DNA of 64,000 bases, taken from assembly GCA_023213395.1 (NCBI GenBank), contig CM041465.1, positions 32,061,741 to 32,125,740 on the forward strand. Reading direction: 5' to 3'. Within the stretch, counting starts at the first letter, position 1; each line of letters begins with the position of its first letter. The stretch is from Cycas panzhihuaensis. Taxonomy: Eukaryota; Cycadophyta. Positions 24,799 to 38,056 of the stretch are shown in pieces. A program made the position numbers and the translations under genes. Below the pieces are notes generated by a model. The model was given only the letters and a program-made list of their open reading frames with translations. It had not been told where the DNA came from and made no database searches.

Positions 24799-25219
24799 TG
24801 TTAGGATTTGTGTATATGTAGGTTACAAGTCAAGTGTTAAGCTAACCAAAGGTAGGGACTATTACATGCTAGGAACATATATAAGAAAGACTCAAACACC
24901 AGATTTATCATGGGAAATTCTTAAGAGAGAAAACCCACAAATATAATATTTAAAATATTAAAATAACACAATATTCAATGGTGAGATGGAATATAAGTAA
25001 ATATGATGAGCTTACATTGACCCAAGTTGATTAGTTAGAATACCAATAGGGTACATATAAATACAACTCAAAATGGTGTCATAACCCTTTGTGTATGGAC
25101 ATGACTCTTCATTATACCTATTCATATAGAGACACATCCCTTTGTCATACCTACTCATGATAACTATCCCCTAATGAAGCATTAAGTATATAGTTAACCT
25201 AAGTTAACTAATGCTAACA
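24799..25219 (-). repeat. C1 5' LTR
   Basis: 421 bp, beginning tgttagg and ending cctaaca-like (gctaaca) on the plus strand, so it has short TG...CA inverted ends. It pairs with 20514-20965. Confidence 0.85.
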
Positions 25220-25651
25220 CTAACTTCTATATGAGTTAGTCTAAAATCCAAATGAATATACACACTAAAATCCCCAATGCATTTATGTACCAATACAACT
25301 AAATGAAATACTTTTTTTTATTAATTTATAGTTTTTTAGATTCATAAAACAAATTAAAATCAAATTGCATGAAAATACATTATAGGTTCCCTCCTCTTAG
25401 TTTATTTTAATTAAGAAAAATTAAGCTACATATGCAAGCAATCTACCCCTAACATATATTCACATTATCATTTGTCCCTAATATATATAACCCTTTTGAT
25501 TGCCTATATAAGGGTAATAAAGATAATCTATCTATATCCTACATAAGAACAACTAGATGAGATCAAGATAACATATGAATTCAACATATTATAAATCCAA
25601 AAATATCAAGTAAATGAAAATTATAAATTCTTTATGTTACATATAAGATCA
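25220..25651. other. Gap between C1 and C2, no gene seen
   Basis: 432 bp of AT-rich flank without recognised motifs. It separates two same-orientation LTR elements. Confidence 0.6.
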
Positions 25652-26068
25652 TGTTGAAACATTTAATGGAAATCATTCAAGATTATTTAATATCATGAAT
25701 AATGGAATAAATATCATGAACATAGTGAAGATAGCATTAACGCATAATGATAATATCTACATCATAATGAAGTCAGACCAATAACATCACAATGAACTCC
25801 ATTTTGTCTCAATATTCACCAATATACCTCAACCACTTGTTTATACCTCATAAGTGAGAGAGAGGAGGACAGATGTGTTACATGTGGGATAAAATGACCT
25901 CTAACATAACCAATTATTTATTGCCTACTAATCAACCAATTACATAACACACACTTCTTAATGACTTATTATAATATGATTAAGTGACCCTTAAAATATA
26001 CACTATTATTATTATTAATTACTTAACACTTGACATTAGACTTAGGACATTAAACATTATTTCTAACA
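25652..26068 (-). repeat. C2 3' LTR (417 bp)
   Basis: Starts tgttgaaac and ends ttctaaca. It aligns end to end with 29366-29782, with the same total length and scattered transitions. It contains a TTA run (attattattattaattac) shared by both LTRs. Confidence 0.9.
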
Positions 26069-26077
26069 CCTCCCCTT
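26069..26077 (-). promoter_or_regulatory. C2 polypurine tract
   Basis: The minus strand reads aaggggagg immediately before the 3' LTR. Confidence 0.8.
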
Positions 26078-26869
26078 AATGTTTAATGTTAAAACAATAA
26101 AAAGCTAAATACCAAGGACATTATGATACTAAATACAATGGACTGATAAACATGATGTATGACTTGACATAAGGCATTGCTTTGAATTTGCAATGGTCTT
26201 GGAATGGTCTTGAAGATAATATCTTTTCTTTGATATTCATCTTAATTCCTATAGTATTGTCCTTAAACCAGTCTTCTAGAGTGATGGTCCTTGAACTTGA
26301 CTTTCTTCTTCATATGCAAGAATAAATCTTTTATCATGTAAAAGGTATACTAGACTATGGTCAAACCAACTTGATCTTGGTGTAGATTTGTTAGGTGATC
26401 CTGTATGTACTCATCAAAAACATCTTAAAATTTGTGGTATATATCAAGCATGTCTTTAGCCATTGGTTTAATCATCACTTGTTTGTCTTTATTTTCTTCA
26501 ACATGACTAAGATCAAGATCTATTTAACCAATGTTAAAATTTGAAGATAAGTCAATAAAAGAAGAATCAACATCACTTAAAATATGAGTGTTAATATCCT
26601 GTATGTGTTCCTCCACTTGATTAGTATATCCACAAATAATTCCTTTAATCTTTGGAGCAAAGTCTTCATCATCTTGAGAATAGTTCAAATTAAAACCAAT
26701 AGTGAGATTAGGAATTATATTTGTATTAATAAATTTATCTTTAATAGAGCATTCAAATTTAGTTTTATCCTCCCCAAAGCAATAGATTCATCTAGAGGAA
26801 TTTCTATTACTTGGTCACCATCATTAGTAGATAAATCATGAATCTCATCATGCTTAACAATCTCACAAT

Positions 26870-27385
26870 ATATTCAAGAGTAGTTTCATCACCTTCATTG
26901 GTAATCTTTTTAATTTCTTGATATACCTTTCATTTGCATCACCGGTACTATCTTCATCATCATCCTTATCTATATTACAACCATCAATAATTTCATTTTC
27001 CATTTCAAGAATGTCTTACACCTCTTGAGGGTTCATTTTATACACATCCTTTAGAAGATTGTTGGCCTTATTAGTAGTATCAACTTTATAGATTGCATAA
27101 ATGAGAAATTGGTAAGAAGATGGAATATTTTCTTTGTCAAATGCTGAAAGTATAAAATTAATTACTATTTGGTTCTTTTTCTTAAAACTTTCTTCCCCTT
27201 ATCCATTAATCAATGTAGTACCATCAAAAATAACTTTCCATAACCCTTTGCCCATAAATATACTTTGCATTTTGATTTTCCAAAATTAAAAATTTGTTCT
27301 GGTGTACCTAGGTAAGGGAAAAAGAAAATCTGTTATCCGATACTCATTCCATTCAGCTACGAAAACAATGATGTCTTTCAACTCC
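26870..27385 (-). pseudogene. C2 gag remnant, single frame with three stops
   Basis: From MELKDIIVFVAEWNEYRITD at 27385, one minus-strand frame runs for about 170 codons with only three stops. The middle, FWKIKMQSIFMGKGLWKV, matches the N-terminal gag block of copia elements ('xFWKIKMxxxFxSxxLWxxV'). The later KKKNQIVINFILSAFDKENI corresponds to the 'KKDAxALxxIQxAxDxxIF' helix of gag. No nucleocapsid knuckle follows. An acidic run (DKDDDEDS) lies near the end. The function would have been particle assembly. The relatively clean frame suggests selection lasted longer here than in the rest of the element. Confidence 0.6.
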
Positions 27386-29353
27386 ATAATAAAAAAGAGC
27401 TGATCATAAGATTTATGTACTCACTTCAATCTAAACTAATTCTGAGAAATCAATAGAAAAATATCTCAAATCATATACCTAAACAACCATCTCTAAAATA
27501 TAGTTCCAACGGCTTAAACAATTTACAAAATAGATACTTAAATACAAAGATATGCAGTAAAATATGTAAACACCCCTTTTTAAATAATAAATTTAGGTTG
27601 ATAAGAGATTAGCCCCTTTAATGAATTGGCAACTGGTCATATTATAGCTCTATAAGGCTGAGGGCTTAACCACTAAGGGGCTAGTGAAATCTAAATTAAA
27701 TTCTAATTTTGTTAGATACATTTTTGATTTTCCAAAAATAATAAAATCTACTTAATAAACTTTTATGTTTGTAGATTTGAAGATTGCTTCTAATCTAGTT
27801 AAATTCATTACAACCATTGTAAATTTTTTAATTATATGATCAAATTTCTACCTCCTCCTCTATGTGAAGTGATGAACTAGTCAATGCATTTGATTAATCA
27901 TCCTCCTTTATGACCAATCAATCCTCTTCTCCATGATAGGGTACTTCTTCACAATCACTCCTTCTTCATTCCATGACTAGAGTTTGGGTATACACTCATA
28001 GTTTTATGACTGCAAGTAGTTTTTTTCATTGCAAATTTCTTCCTTTAATTTATGGCAATGTCTTCATATTTTGTGATTGTGGTTTCCTTCTATGCCATCT
28101 CTCTTCATTTGTTACTCACATTTTGGGTGACTCATCACCTTCATGGCTAGTATATTACTTGCCAATGCTCCTTATGGGATAACTCTATAACCCTCAAGGC
28201 TAGATCATCTCTCTGCATGTCAATCTTTAGACTCATAATCTCATCCATTTTCTTTTTAGTTGCATTCCATTCATGTAGAGATTCCAATAGGTGTAGACCA
28301 TTCTTTGGTGGTTTATGTATTCTAGATATCTCTTCCCATGTTATTCTTTATCCATGTGTTAATTCTAATTTCAGTTGGTCGCTATTCTTCATAGCTATGG
28401 CCAACTGTCTAATGACTAGGGTTTTTCATGCATTAAACTAGCAGAGTGACCTTTTCTTTTCACGGATAATCTTTCTCTTTTCACAGTGGTAACTCTAAAT
28501 TATTAGCATGCAGAATTCTTTAATTCCATAGTTAGGCACAACCTTCTTTATAGCTGGATCTCCACCTTTCATTTACATTCACACTGCCACCAACTACATA
28601 TTTTATAGTTAGGGTTTTATTTCTTTATTCATGCATTCTATTCATGTAGCTATGTATCTCTATAGACTAGGGTTTTCTTCCTTTATGTATGCACATATCT
28701 TCAAGCTTGATCTTCATAAAAGGCATATCAACACTTTTCAAAGGGATTCTTTTTACTAGGCATCTCTCCAACTATGCAGCTAGGTAGACTTATCTTATTT
28801 CCATGACTGCAGGTATCTCCACATAGAACCATGTAGAAAATTTTTAAATTTGATAGTAGAGATAAAGATATTTATTTAGATGGTTTTTCTTTCTTTGTGG
28901 TAGGTACTATCATGCAATGGCTAGGGTTTTACATAGGATAAACGTTTTGGAGAGACATTTTTTTCATAAACTCAAATTTCACCTACTAAGTTCTTAATAT
29001 TTCTAACACAAGCTCTTGAAGATATAAAACTAATACTTCAATCTGTAATTTAGGTTTATGAAAATAATTTCATATCACCACCAATTTCAAATTTCATAAA
29101 TTTACATCAATTAATTTCTTCATAGAATAAACCCTGGGACATAACTTTCTTCTTATAACAAGGTGAATGAACAATATTACTCTGTAATAATTTTGTCTTG
29201 CATTAATTCTTGGTAAAACTTAGAACAATGATGACCTTAGGGCTTCACCTTCCAAAATAAGATCCTTGATATATCAAATGGCTTTATGGAGCCACTTCCA
29301 TGCTCATTAATAACATGGTGAATCTACATAATGATAAGCTTGATAAGCAACTT
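27386..29353 (-). other. C2 long untranslated leader with recurring telo-box/CATGCA motifs
   Basis: Non-coding DNA between PBS and gag. On the plus strand 'actagggtttt'-like motifs recur near 27976, 28415, 28608, 28665 and 28920. Several are followed by 'catgca' or 'tatgca' words. On the element's own sense strand this reads AAAACCCTAG, overlapping the plant telo-box. Short open frames here (for example 27973-28182) are on the opposite strand and show no family motif. Confidence 0.5.
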
Positions 29354-29365
29354 GCTCTGATACCA
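29354..29365 (-). promoter_or_regulatory. C2 primer binding site (initiator Met-tRNA)
   Basis: The minus strand reads exactly TGGTATCAGAGC, directly adjoining the 5' LTR. Confidence 0.9.
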
Positions 29366-29782
29366 TGTTAAAATATTCAATGGAAATCATTCAAAATCAT
29401 TTAATATCAAGAACAATGGAACAAATATCATGAATATAGTGAAGATAACATTAACTCATAATGATAATTTCTACATCATAATGACACCAAACCAATAACA
29501 TCACACTGAACTCCATCTTAACCCAATGTATACCACTCTACCTCAACCACTTATTTGTACATTATAAATGAGAGAGAGTAGGACAAGATGTATTACATGT
29601 TGGATAAATGACCTCTAATATAACTAATGACTTATTGCCTACTAATCAACCAATTACATAATTCACACTTCTTAATGACTTGTTATAATATGATTAAGTG
29701 ACCCTTGACACATACACTATTATTATTATTAATTACTTAACATTATATATTAGACTTAGGATATTAAACATTATTTCTAATA
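29366..29782 (-). repeat. C2 5' LTR (417 bp)
   Basis: Partner of 25652-26068. The outer end reads ctaata where the partner has ctaaca, a C-to-T change in the terminal dinucleotide. Confidence 0.9.
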
Positions 29783-31949
29783 GATTGTTCTACTTTACCC
29801 TTAAAATATGAATGTGCATGAAGGTTGATAAGATTTTACTTTGAGGAGTTCTAAGGGTTAACATTATATGTCAAAACAAAGTGCTTTTAAGTGACCTGTT
29901 TTTGGTTAATTTATGATATTTATTAGGTTTGTAATCCTATCAAAATAAGTCAAAAGCATGCATATCTTTAAAGGCTTAAAAATTGATGTTATACCTTATA
30001 AAATTGTGGTCAGGTGCTTATCTTTTACACTTAATTAAGTGTGAATTTTATGTTAATTAACCCATCATGTAATGTCTCATATAATTTCATCATATTTTTA
30101 CTCTCATTCAAATGCTTAGGATTTATGGATATTAAGCATTTAACAACACAAATTTGAAAGCACATTCACAAATGAATTTAAGTCTTTGAAGAAGGCCTTG
30201 CAAGGTTAATTAAAACCCTAATTTTTATAATGATAGGCCTTAAAATTCTAATCACTTTATCTTCATGAGATCAAATTTCAAGTATAGTTGAATATGCATT
30301 TATGGGCTTGTAATTTAATAGTTTAATATCTAACATGAAGTATAATTTTTAGCATACAAATGTAGGTGTATAGAGTTGTTTGTGTTTTCTAAAAAGATAC
30401 TTAAATTGGTGGATATTTATGGGTTTAATTATGTTAAAAGACCATTCAAAAATATATATATTTTATGCTTTAAAAAAGTTTTTTGATTAAAGTATAAATG
30501 ATAAGAAATATTAAAATTTGACTAATCTAAGGTATTATATATATGGTAGAGGGCAAGTCTATGATGCTTGAATTTGTGACTTATTAAGTACTAATGCTTT
30601 AACATTAACCCACTAACCATTAACTTATAACTTAATCATCAAGAAAAGAAAACACGTATAAAATATTTATCTTGATAATTAACTTACATATTTTAAAATA
30701 TGTTTGTGTATCTTTTATTTTTTTTGAACCACAAGTGATAAAGCAATGCATCTTCATTCAACAAGAATAAAATAAACATAAAATAAGTCAATTAGTAAAA
30801 TGTTTTCATATTCATGATTCAAAACAATTATCCTTCAAAATTTCTATAAGGAAACAATTATGAATTGAAGTGACTATAGAAATGATGAAATAAATGATTC
30901 AAATGACTTTAGAAGGTGGCCATTAAAAATTTAATTCATTCAAGCTCATGGGTTAGTAGCCCAAAACAAGAAATTAATTAGCATTGATGAAGGGTGATTC
31001 ATTTATTAAATCAATGGCTATAAAATCACATATAAAGTATGATATTATTAATCATGCAAAATTGTAATTCCATATCAATATAAAAATGAGTTGTCTTGTT
31101 TGATTGTTAAAGTTTCTTATGGAAAATTATACTGCCAAATTTTATTAATATGTTGGCTAACTTCTTGTATGCTAAGCATTCTATTGATGGTTAAAATACA
31201 TGGAATAATAGGCATTCCATTCCAAAGAAGAAAAGACTATATCAATAGTGTTTTGGGCTAGAATATGATATTGTAAGAAAGCCTACAAATTACTTATAAA
31301 GGTGATGATTAATATTTGAAAAAACACATACACACAGATATATATATAATGAAATAAGAGGCAACTATTACAATTTATAACATACTCCTAAATATGCATG
31401 TCACTACATAATAAAAATATGATATTGATAGATTATTCGTAAGGTGAGAATGTATATTATGCAACAAAAAAAGGCAACTACTAATATTCATTTCAAGAGT
31501 AATTAAAGGAAAAAAATAGGTATCAAAGATGAATGTATCTCTTTGTGAGTGGCAAAAGTTATGAGAATGTTTTGAGCATAATCAAATGAACTTAGTGAAT
31601 AGTGATTTATGTATATGATGTGATTATATTATTAACTATTGGATGGAAATTAGAAGTAATGAACATAACTTTATTATTAAATAAAATGAACATAGCTTGA
31701 AAGTTTATGGTACTATTGGATGAGGATAATAAGATAACAAATATGCAACTTTATTGAATATCATTCCAATATAGAGGTGTAGTAAAAATAGTAAATTTTT
31801 ATTAATGCTTTTGGAAGTAATAAACCTTGTGATTATAAGCATGTAATCTAGTTTATGATTGAATATAACTTTTATGGAGAGAGGAAAAAAAATAAGGCCT
31901 ATAGACCAACTGGATAATATGAAATATTAACTAGAAATTGGGGTAAATT
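29783..31949. other. Intergenic, no gene seen
   Basis: About 2.2 kb of AT-rich DNA between C2 and LINE-B. No coding motif, LTR pair, PBS or RNA gene was recognised on either strand. Confidence 0.6.
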
Positions 31950-32395
31950 ATTGGTACCTAGATGTCACTGGATCTCCCTGTAGCATACTGGGAGATGCTA
32001 CAACTTGATCGACTTTGGTATGGAGTCACACTTTCTCTTGAGTTGTGTCTGGGTCTTTTGAGATGCAGAGGGAAGATGTGCCAATCATGGGAAGACCAGA
32101 AGGCAAAGATAGGCATGGATTTAGTGTTTCATTCTAGTTCTATAGGGTGGACTTCTAGAGATCCATAGACACAGGGGCAACAAGGTTGATACCCAAGTCT
32201 TCAGGCAAAGGCATTGTCTCGTAGAAGGTTTTATTATAGCATACTCTGGTTTATTACTAAGTGAGGCTTTTTTTGTTTTTTTTGTAAATGTTTATTATAT
32301 GTTTATTTGATAGAGGAAGCTATACATATTAGGAACATGTATTTTACTTTAAATTAGCCCTATCAGCCACCAAATTTAAATTAGACCCAATCTTC

Positions 32396-33178
32396 TCCGA
32401 GTAGGAAATCATACCTAGAAGCATTGAGAAACAAAGAAATGAAAACTTTTGATATAAACCCCATCTTTGATGAGGACTGGATCTAAATCACTATACCTAA
32501 GAGATCATCAAATAGGATGGAGAAATACTAGGGCAATAGTCTTATGGGAATATTTTCAGGCCTAAGACCATAAGTAGACCCCATTAGGAAGTGGGTTAAT
32601 TAGCGATGGAAGCTAAAAGGCCCAATTGAAGTTATAACACTCTCGAAAGGGTGCGTGCTTTTCAAGTTTAGTTTCTAAGAGGATATGGTGAACGTCCTAT
32701 TAAAATCCCTCTGGATGATGGGGAGGAATGCTGTGCTCATGGAAAAATAGCACCCTAATTTTAATTTGGGTGAGGGATCTATTAAATAATTATCCCTATA
32801 GGTACAATTACCAAGACTCCCTCTTCAATCTTAGGATCTAGATGTTATTAAAGGAGTAGCTAAGGCGATCAGACCCCTCTTGGTAATAAAGTTAGTTACA
32901 AATAACAAAAGTATATTAGTAAATTCTAGACTTTGTTCTCTAGCTAGGATAGATAAACCGCTCCCTAAGTGAGTGTTTATCAATGGATGCAGGTGGAACA
33001 AAGAATAAAAACTTGTGTACGAGCTCGAAAATGTTAGATGTGTAAAGTGTAAATGCCTGGGTCATTTACCTTTCTGTTGCCTAGGTGAATTAAGGGTAAT
33101 TACTTCTATGCTCCTTATTGAGGAAGAGAAGAAGAAGGAATTAAAGGAGCAAGGGGCTCTATAGAGAGATCAGGAGAG
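32396..33178 (+). pseudogene. LINE-B ORF1 (DUF4283 and CCHC knuckle), dead
   Basis: The RNA-binding ORF1 begins with KSYLEALRNKEMKTFDINPI. The DUF4283 region has NSLMGIFSGLRP (~32545) and GPIEVITLSKGCVLFKF (~32620-32670). Its second half reads GVAKAIRPLLVI, equivalent to the 'GRxIGxPLxVD' segment. A complete zinc knuckle, CVKCKCLGHLPFCC, lies at 33039-33080 with all four ligands kept. A Glu/Lys-rich tail follows to about 33178. In-frame stops (TAG where Trp or Gln is usual, such as 'NxRWKLKGP') prevent translation of a whole protein. Confidence 0.75.
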
Positions 33179-33686
33179 ATAATGAGAAATAAGGATATTT
33201 AAGGAGTTGGTGGGGCTATCGCCCTGCTAGATGTTGGGTAGGTTCTAAAATTAATAGAGGTAGAGTGGGATCTAAACTTTAATGAAGAAGATACCCTATT
33301 TGAAGAAGGGGAGGTTGAATTAAGAACCCCCCCAGAACCTCAAAAGACTTAAAATGATAAGATCTATTCTAGAGATACAATTAAAGAGACTCACACTAAG
33401 GTGGAGGAACCCCTTCAAAGGGTAGAAGAACCTATTCAAGCAAGCTAGAGAAATCTGAGAAAGTTTAGAAGGTTAGAGATCCCATTAATTAGGCAGAGGA
33501 ATTAGATTGTATCAAGGGCCTCGATTTTGGTAGTGAGAGAAGGCCTAGGAGGCCATCATCAAAGGTGCTACAAGAAAGGGAAGTAGCGGTCTAGGTAGAC
33601 CAATGGACACAACGAACCCTAAGGGATGGGGGATGAGGCTAGGGGCCTAAAACAAGGAGCAAGAAATGATGAAGCTTGGGAAAGAT

Positions 33687-36600
33687 ATGAGGCTAATGAA
33701 ATTAGCCTCCTAGAATATATGGGGTATTAATGCCCTGCCAAAATGTAGAATGGTAAGAGAAATGCAAAGTTAGATAAAGCTAAATATCCTTCTCCTCTAA
33801 GAGACTAAGTTGATGGCTAAAAATAAAACAAATATAAAGAACAGAGTTTGGAAAAGGGTAGAGTGGATCACCTCATATGGGAGTAGGGGGTTTAGCCACT
33901 TTTTGGAATCCTAGGTACTGGGAGGGGGAGGAATGTATCTCGAAGGCATATTTCATTTCCAACTAGCTGACCTGTAAAAAATATAATATTAAATAGTTAA
34001 TTACAAATGTATATGCCACTCTAACCCAAGAGGAGAGGAAGTGTTTATGGGGTAGGTTATTAGAGGTCCACAAGGAGTGGACTGGTCTATAGATAGTTGC
34101 TGGGGATTTCAATACTGCCCTCCATCCTAAGGAAAAGAAAAGGAGTAAGTTCAGATGGTAAAATAATATGGACAATTTGGGGGATTTCATGCAGAAAGGT
34201 GGTCTAATGGACGTCCCCCTTAGGGGCCCCAAGTTTACTTGGCCAAACAGAAGACTGGGTGTTGATCATATCCAGGTCAGACTGGATAGAGTGGTTGTTA
34301 ATTATGCTTGGGTAAGCCATCATAACAACATTAGTTTAGAAGCCCTCCTAAAGATAGTATATGACCACTCCCCCCTAGTGTTAGAATTCGATAATAGTAA
34401 AAGATATATAGGTGCTCATTTCTACTTTGAATTAATGTGGATATAGGATCCAGGTCTCTGTGACCTAAAAACTGAATGGTAGAAAACTCTAGTGCAAAGA
34501 TGTACAATGCTCCAATTCTTAAAAAAACTGAACTGGGTGAAGCGTTAGGTTAAGGCATGGAATAAATTAACCTATGGGGATATCTTTGATATAAAGAATT
34601 AGACATTGGAGGCACTAAAGGATATCGAGGTACATATTCAAGAGGAAGGAAGGTCACTTATTCTAGACTAGATTAAAAGGGGTCTTCTCTCTAAGCTGGA
34701 GGGTATTCTGGCCAAGGAGGAAACATTCTGGAAGCAAAAATCTAGAGCCTTATGGCTTGTTGAAGGAGATAGAAACATGGAATCCTTCTACATGATAGCA
34801 TTAAATCATATAGCTTACAATCAGATTAAAGCTCTGATCAATAAGGATAGGGAGGAGATGCTATACTAGAAATCTATGAAAGATGTTGTAGTTGAGTATT
34901 TTAATAAGCTTTTTAAAGAATTGGGTTATTCAGATGAGGAATTCAGGAAGGAGATGTTGGCATTAATCCCTAAAAAGGCCAGAACAAGTGTGAATAGAAT
35001 ATTAGAATCACCCTTCATAATGGAAGAGGTGAGGAAAATGGTTTATAGTATGAACAGGGGTAAAGATCTTAGTCTTGATGGGTTCTCCCCTAGCTTCTAT
35101 TAGGAATACTAGGATATCATTAAAGATGACCTCCTAGAAGTTATGAAAGACTTCTTGGAGAATGGGAAGATTCATGGAGAGTGGCATGCCACTTTCTTAG
35201 TTCTAATCCCAAAAAAGGGTGATGCTAAGAGAATGGAGGACTTCAGGCTGATTAGCCTGTGTAATATGAAGTACAGAATCTTAGCTAAGATCCCAACAAA
35301 TTGGTTGAAGGAATTTCTTCCTTTAGTCATTGGTATACACCAGGATAGGTTTGTTAAAGGAAGACACATTTTAGACAGCATCATTATGGTCCATAAGATA
35401 GTGCATTCTACTTCCCAGAGAAATGAGGCTAGTATGATAGTTAAGATTGATCTTTCAAAGGCCTATAATTGGGTTTCTTGGGGATGCTTGATGGAATGCA
35501 TTAGATATTTTAGCTTTGGCAAACAATGGAGGAAATGGATTAAGAGTTGCATCAACAAGCTGAGCTTCTTAGTGATTGTTAATGGTACTTCTTCTACTTT
35601 CTTTCTGAGTTATAGAGGCCTAAGATAAGGGTATCCTCTAGTGCCATACTTGTTTATTATCATGGCCAAATTGATAGGAAGATCTTTGGAGGAGGCTAGG
35701 ATAGCTGGTAAGATTATGGGCTTAAGACCCACTTCGGGAGTTAAGAATATGATCCACTAACACTTTATAGATGATAATATTTTATTGACCAAGGCTTCTA
35801 CTAAGGAGGCAAAAGCTATTAAGTTGGAGCTTGAAAAGTTTAAGGCAATAATGAATTAGAAGGTAAACCTTAAGAAGAGTAACATTTCTTTCTAAACACT
35901 TTGGAGAGGACTAAAAGAGCTATTAGTAGGATCTTAGAAATGCCATCTAGGTAGCTCCATACATGGTACCTTGGGATGCCTCTATTTATAGTTAGAATGG
36001 TGAAGAACCTTTGGGACCCTATAATCAGTCAGGACCAAAGGAAATTAGTAGGCTGGAAGGGGGCCTTACTAAGCTAGGCAAGGAAACTTCAACTTTTAGT
36101 GGCCTCCCTCCAAAATATTCCTACTTATATGATGTCTTTATTTAGGTGCCCAAGGAAGGTCATAAGTACCCTTAAATCCATCTAGAAAAGATTCTTATGG
36201 TCTAAAGCAGAGGAAAAGGAAAGGATCCATTTAGTGGCCTAAGAGAGAGTCTGCCTCCCCAAATGGGCAGGTGGGATGAATGTCAAAGACATTGCCAATT
36301 TTAATAAGCCTTGATTGCCAAATTAGGATGGAGCCTTTCTGTTAAAGAGGATAGACCCTAGTGCAAGATTATTGCTAGGAAATATCTTAGAGACAACTAG
36401 TATCTGAAGCATAATATATCTAGTAAGCAGGGTTCGACAATTTAGAGGGGTGTCTATGTGAGGAAGATGTTAGTGTAAGGGGTTCACTAGTGCCTTGGGG
36501 ATGGAAAGATAATTAATTTCTAGGAGGATATTTGGCGTAGTTAGAATTAATTTAATAAAAGAATGACTCTTGTACCTATATAGGCCATCTGTGAAAGTAA

Positions 36601-37892
36601 TTATGGGAAAAAGGTGGAGGATTATTATGAGGTCCTTGAGGACCAGAAGGTTTGGAAAAACTTTGAAGATATCCCTTATGAAGTTGGGGAGCCTTATAAG
36701 ATAGCTCTCAGTAAGGAGATAAATAAGATGCATATCCCTAGATTCCCTAAAAATGATTCTATGCTTTGGCATGGATCCCCTTCAAGGTCCTACATGGTCA
36801 AATTAGGTTATATGTTCCTAATATCTAAAAACGATATTAGTGAAGACAAGCTCCTTGGGGGAATTTAGAACTTGGGTTTAATCCCTAAGATAGTAATATT
36901 TTGGTGGCTTTGCCTCAAAAATAATATTATTACCCTCAATAACTTAAGGAAGAGGGGTTTTATTCTGGTAAATAGATGCATTCTCTGTCATCGAGAGGAG
37001 GAGACCCTAGATCACATGTCCATACATTATCCCTACTCTTGGAAGGTGTGGATTCTGTTAGGGAGATCCTTTGGGGTATCTTGGGTTCTCCCTAGGATGG
37101 TGAAGGACCTTATTGCTACTTGGATAAGCCCTTATAGGAGCAAGACCTTGAGTTCCTTGTGGTTAACGTCCTTTCTTACAATACTATGGAATGTTTAGAA
37201 AGAAACAAATAGGCATACCTTTCAAGATAGAAGTCTAAATGAAGTGAAACTATCTAGGATTATAAAGGCTAGTCTAAAGGAGTCCCTCAAGGAAAATGAG
37301 GAAGGCCCTATTCTGCCTAAGGAATGAAATATTCTAGAAAGCTGGGGTATAGTGAGCCTTAAGTAGAAGGCTGATACAAAAAGGCAAGTATCTTGGTGTC
37401 CCCCATAGGAAGACTAGATTAAAGTTAATTTTGATGGTACATCTAAAGGTAATCCTAGTGAGGCAGGATTTGTAGAGATAATAGAGGTAAAGTACTTTAG
37501 ACCTTTATGGAATATTATGGTACTTAGATAAATCACAAGGTAGAGATTGAAGCGATGAGAAGAGTTGTGGATTTGGTTGGCCGTGAGAGGTACCCAAAAG
37601 TTATGCTAGAAGGGGATTCTCTAAACATGATAAAACTGATTAAAGGAGAAATAGAGCCATAGTAGAAATATAGGGCTATGGTCAATGATGTCAAGGTGAT
37701 ACTTCAAAGGAGTAAAGGCATCAGGAAAAATCATATCTACAGGGAAGTAAATAAGGTAGCAGATTGGTTGGCAAACTAGGGGGTATAATTCATAAGGAAT
37801 GAAGTGTGGAAGGATGATTTTTCAGTGGAGCTATTGGGTCTAGTCAAGGAAGATTTGGGAGGCATTAGTAGTGTTAGGGTAGTAGAAAGCTA
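33687..37892 (+). pseudogene. LINE-B ORF2 (endonuclease, RT, zf-RVT, RNase H), dead
   Basis: The likely start is MRLMKLAS at 33687. The SWN box follows with Trp replaced by TAG. The endonuclease keeps VAGDFNTALHPKEKKRS (~34090) and YDHSPLVLEF (~34360), both catalytic boxes. The reverse transcriptase has LDGFSPSFY (~35075), MEDFRLISLCNMKYRILAKI (~35235), KIDLSKAYNWVSW (~35440, first catalytic Asp kept) and HFIDDNILL (~35760, Asp pair kept). The zf-RVT finger reads CILCHREEETLDH (~36980). RNase H keeps IKVNFDGTSKGNP (~37412), EIEAM (~37540), MLEGDSL (~37600) and NKVADWLAN (~37750), with a frameshift near 37475. Several TAG stops disrupt it. Confidence 0.85.
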
Positions 37893-38052
37893 GCCACTGG
37901 GCTTATCATGGCAAGGGAACAATTTGATAGTTGGCGTTCTATGATTAGCTAGGTCATGGGCTTGTCACGGTGGATCTTTGTAGCCAATATTAGTAGACTT
38001 TGTACATGGGTTGGGGTCCTCTTTTAATCCCCTTATTTATTTAGACCAAACC

Positions 38053-38056
38053 AAAA

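Larger units (their letters stand above)
20514..25219 (-). mobile_element. C1, decayed Ty1/copia LTR element
   Basis: Two direct repeats bound the element (20514-20965 and 24799-25219). Inside, on the minus strand, a PBS follows the right LTR and a PPT precedes the left LTR, which fixes the orientation. The ~3.8-kb interior holds gag, a zinc knuckle, a badly decayed integrase and the start of RT, but no RT core or RNase H catalytic region was found, so it is internally deleted. The flanking 5-mers, tgaac and ctaac, match at three of five positions and are only a weak target duplication. Confidence 0.85.
25652..29782 (-). mobile_element. C2, gag-only Ty1/copia-type LTR element
   Basis: Two 417-bp LTRs (25652-26068, 29366-29782), a perfect initiator Met-tRNA PBS and a PPT define a minus-strand element of 4.1 kb. 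The only coding part found is a gag remnant at ~26870-27385. Protease, integrase, RT and RNase H are absent. The remaining interior is a ~2-kb leader downstream of the PBS and about 0.8 kb of unassigned DNA before the PPT. The flanking 5-mers gatca and gattg differ by two transitions and may be a decayed target duplication. The layout is that of a non-autonomous element needing enzymes in trans. Confidence 0.85.

Noticed and set aside
26584-26841. Plus-strand 85-codon open frame
   Set aside because: Lies in C2 opposite to its coding strand, with no recognisable domain.
27973-28441. Plus-strand 69- and 74-codon open frames with hydrophobic residues
   Set aside because: Opposite to the orientation of C2, no family motif, and explained by T-rich leader sequence.
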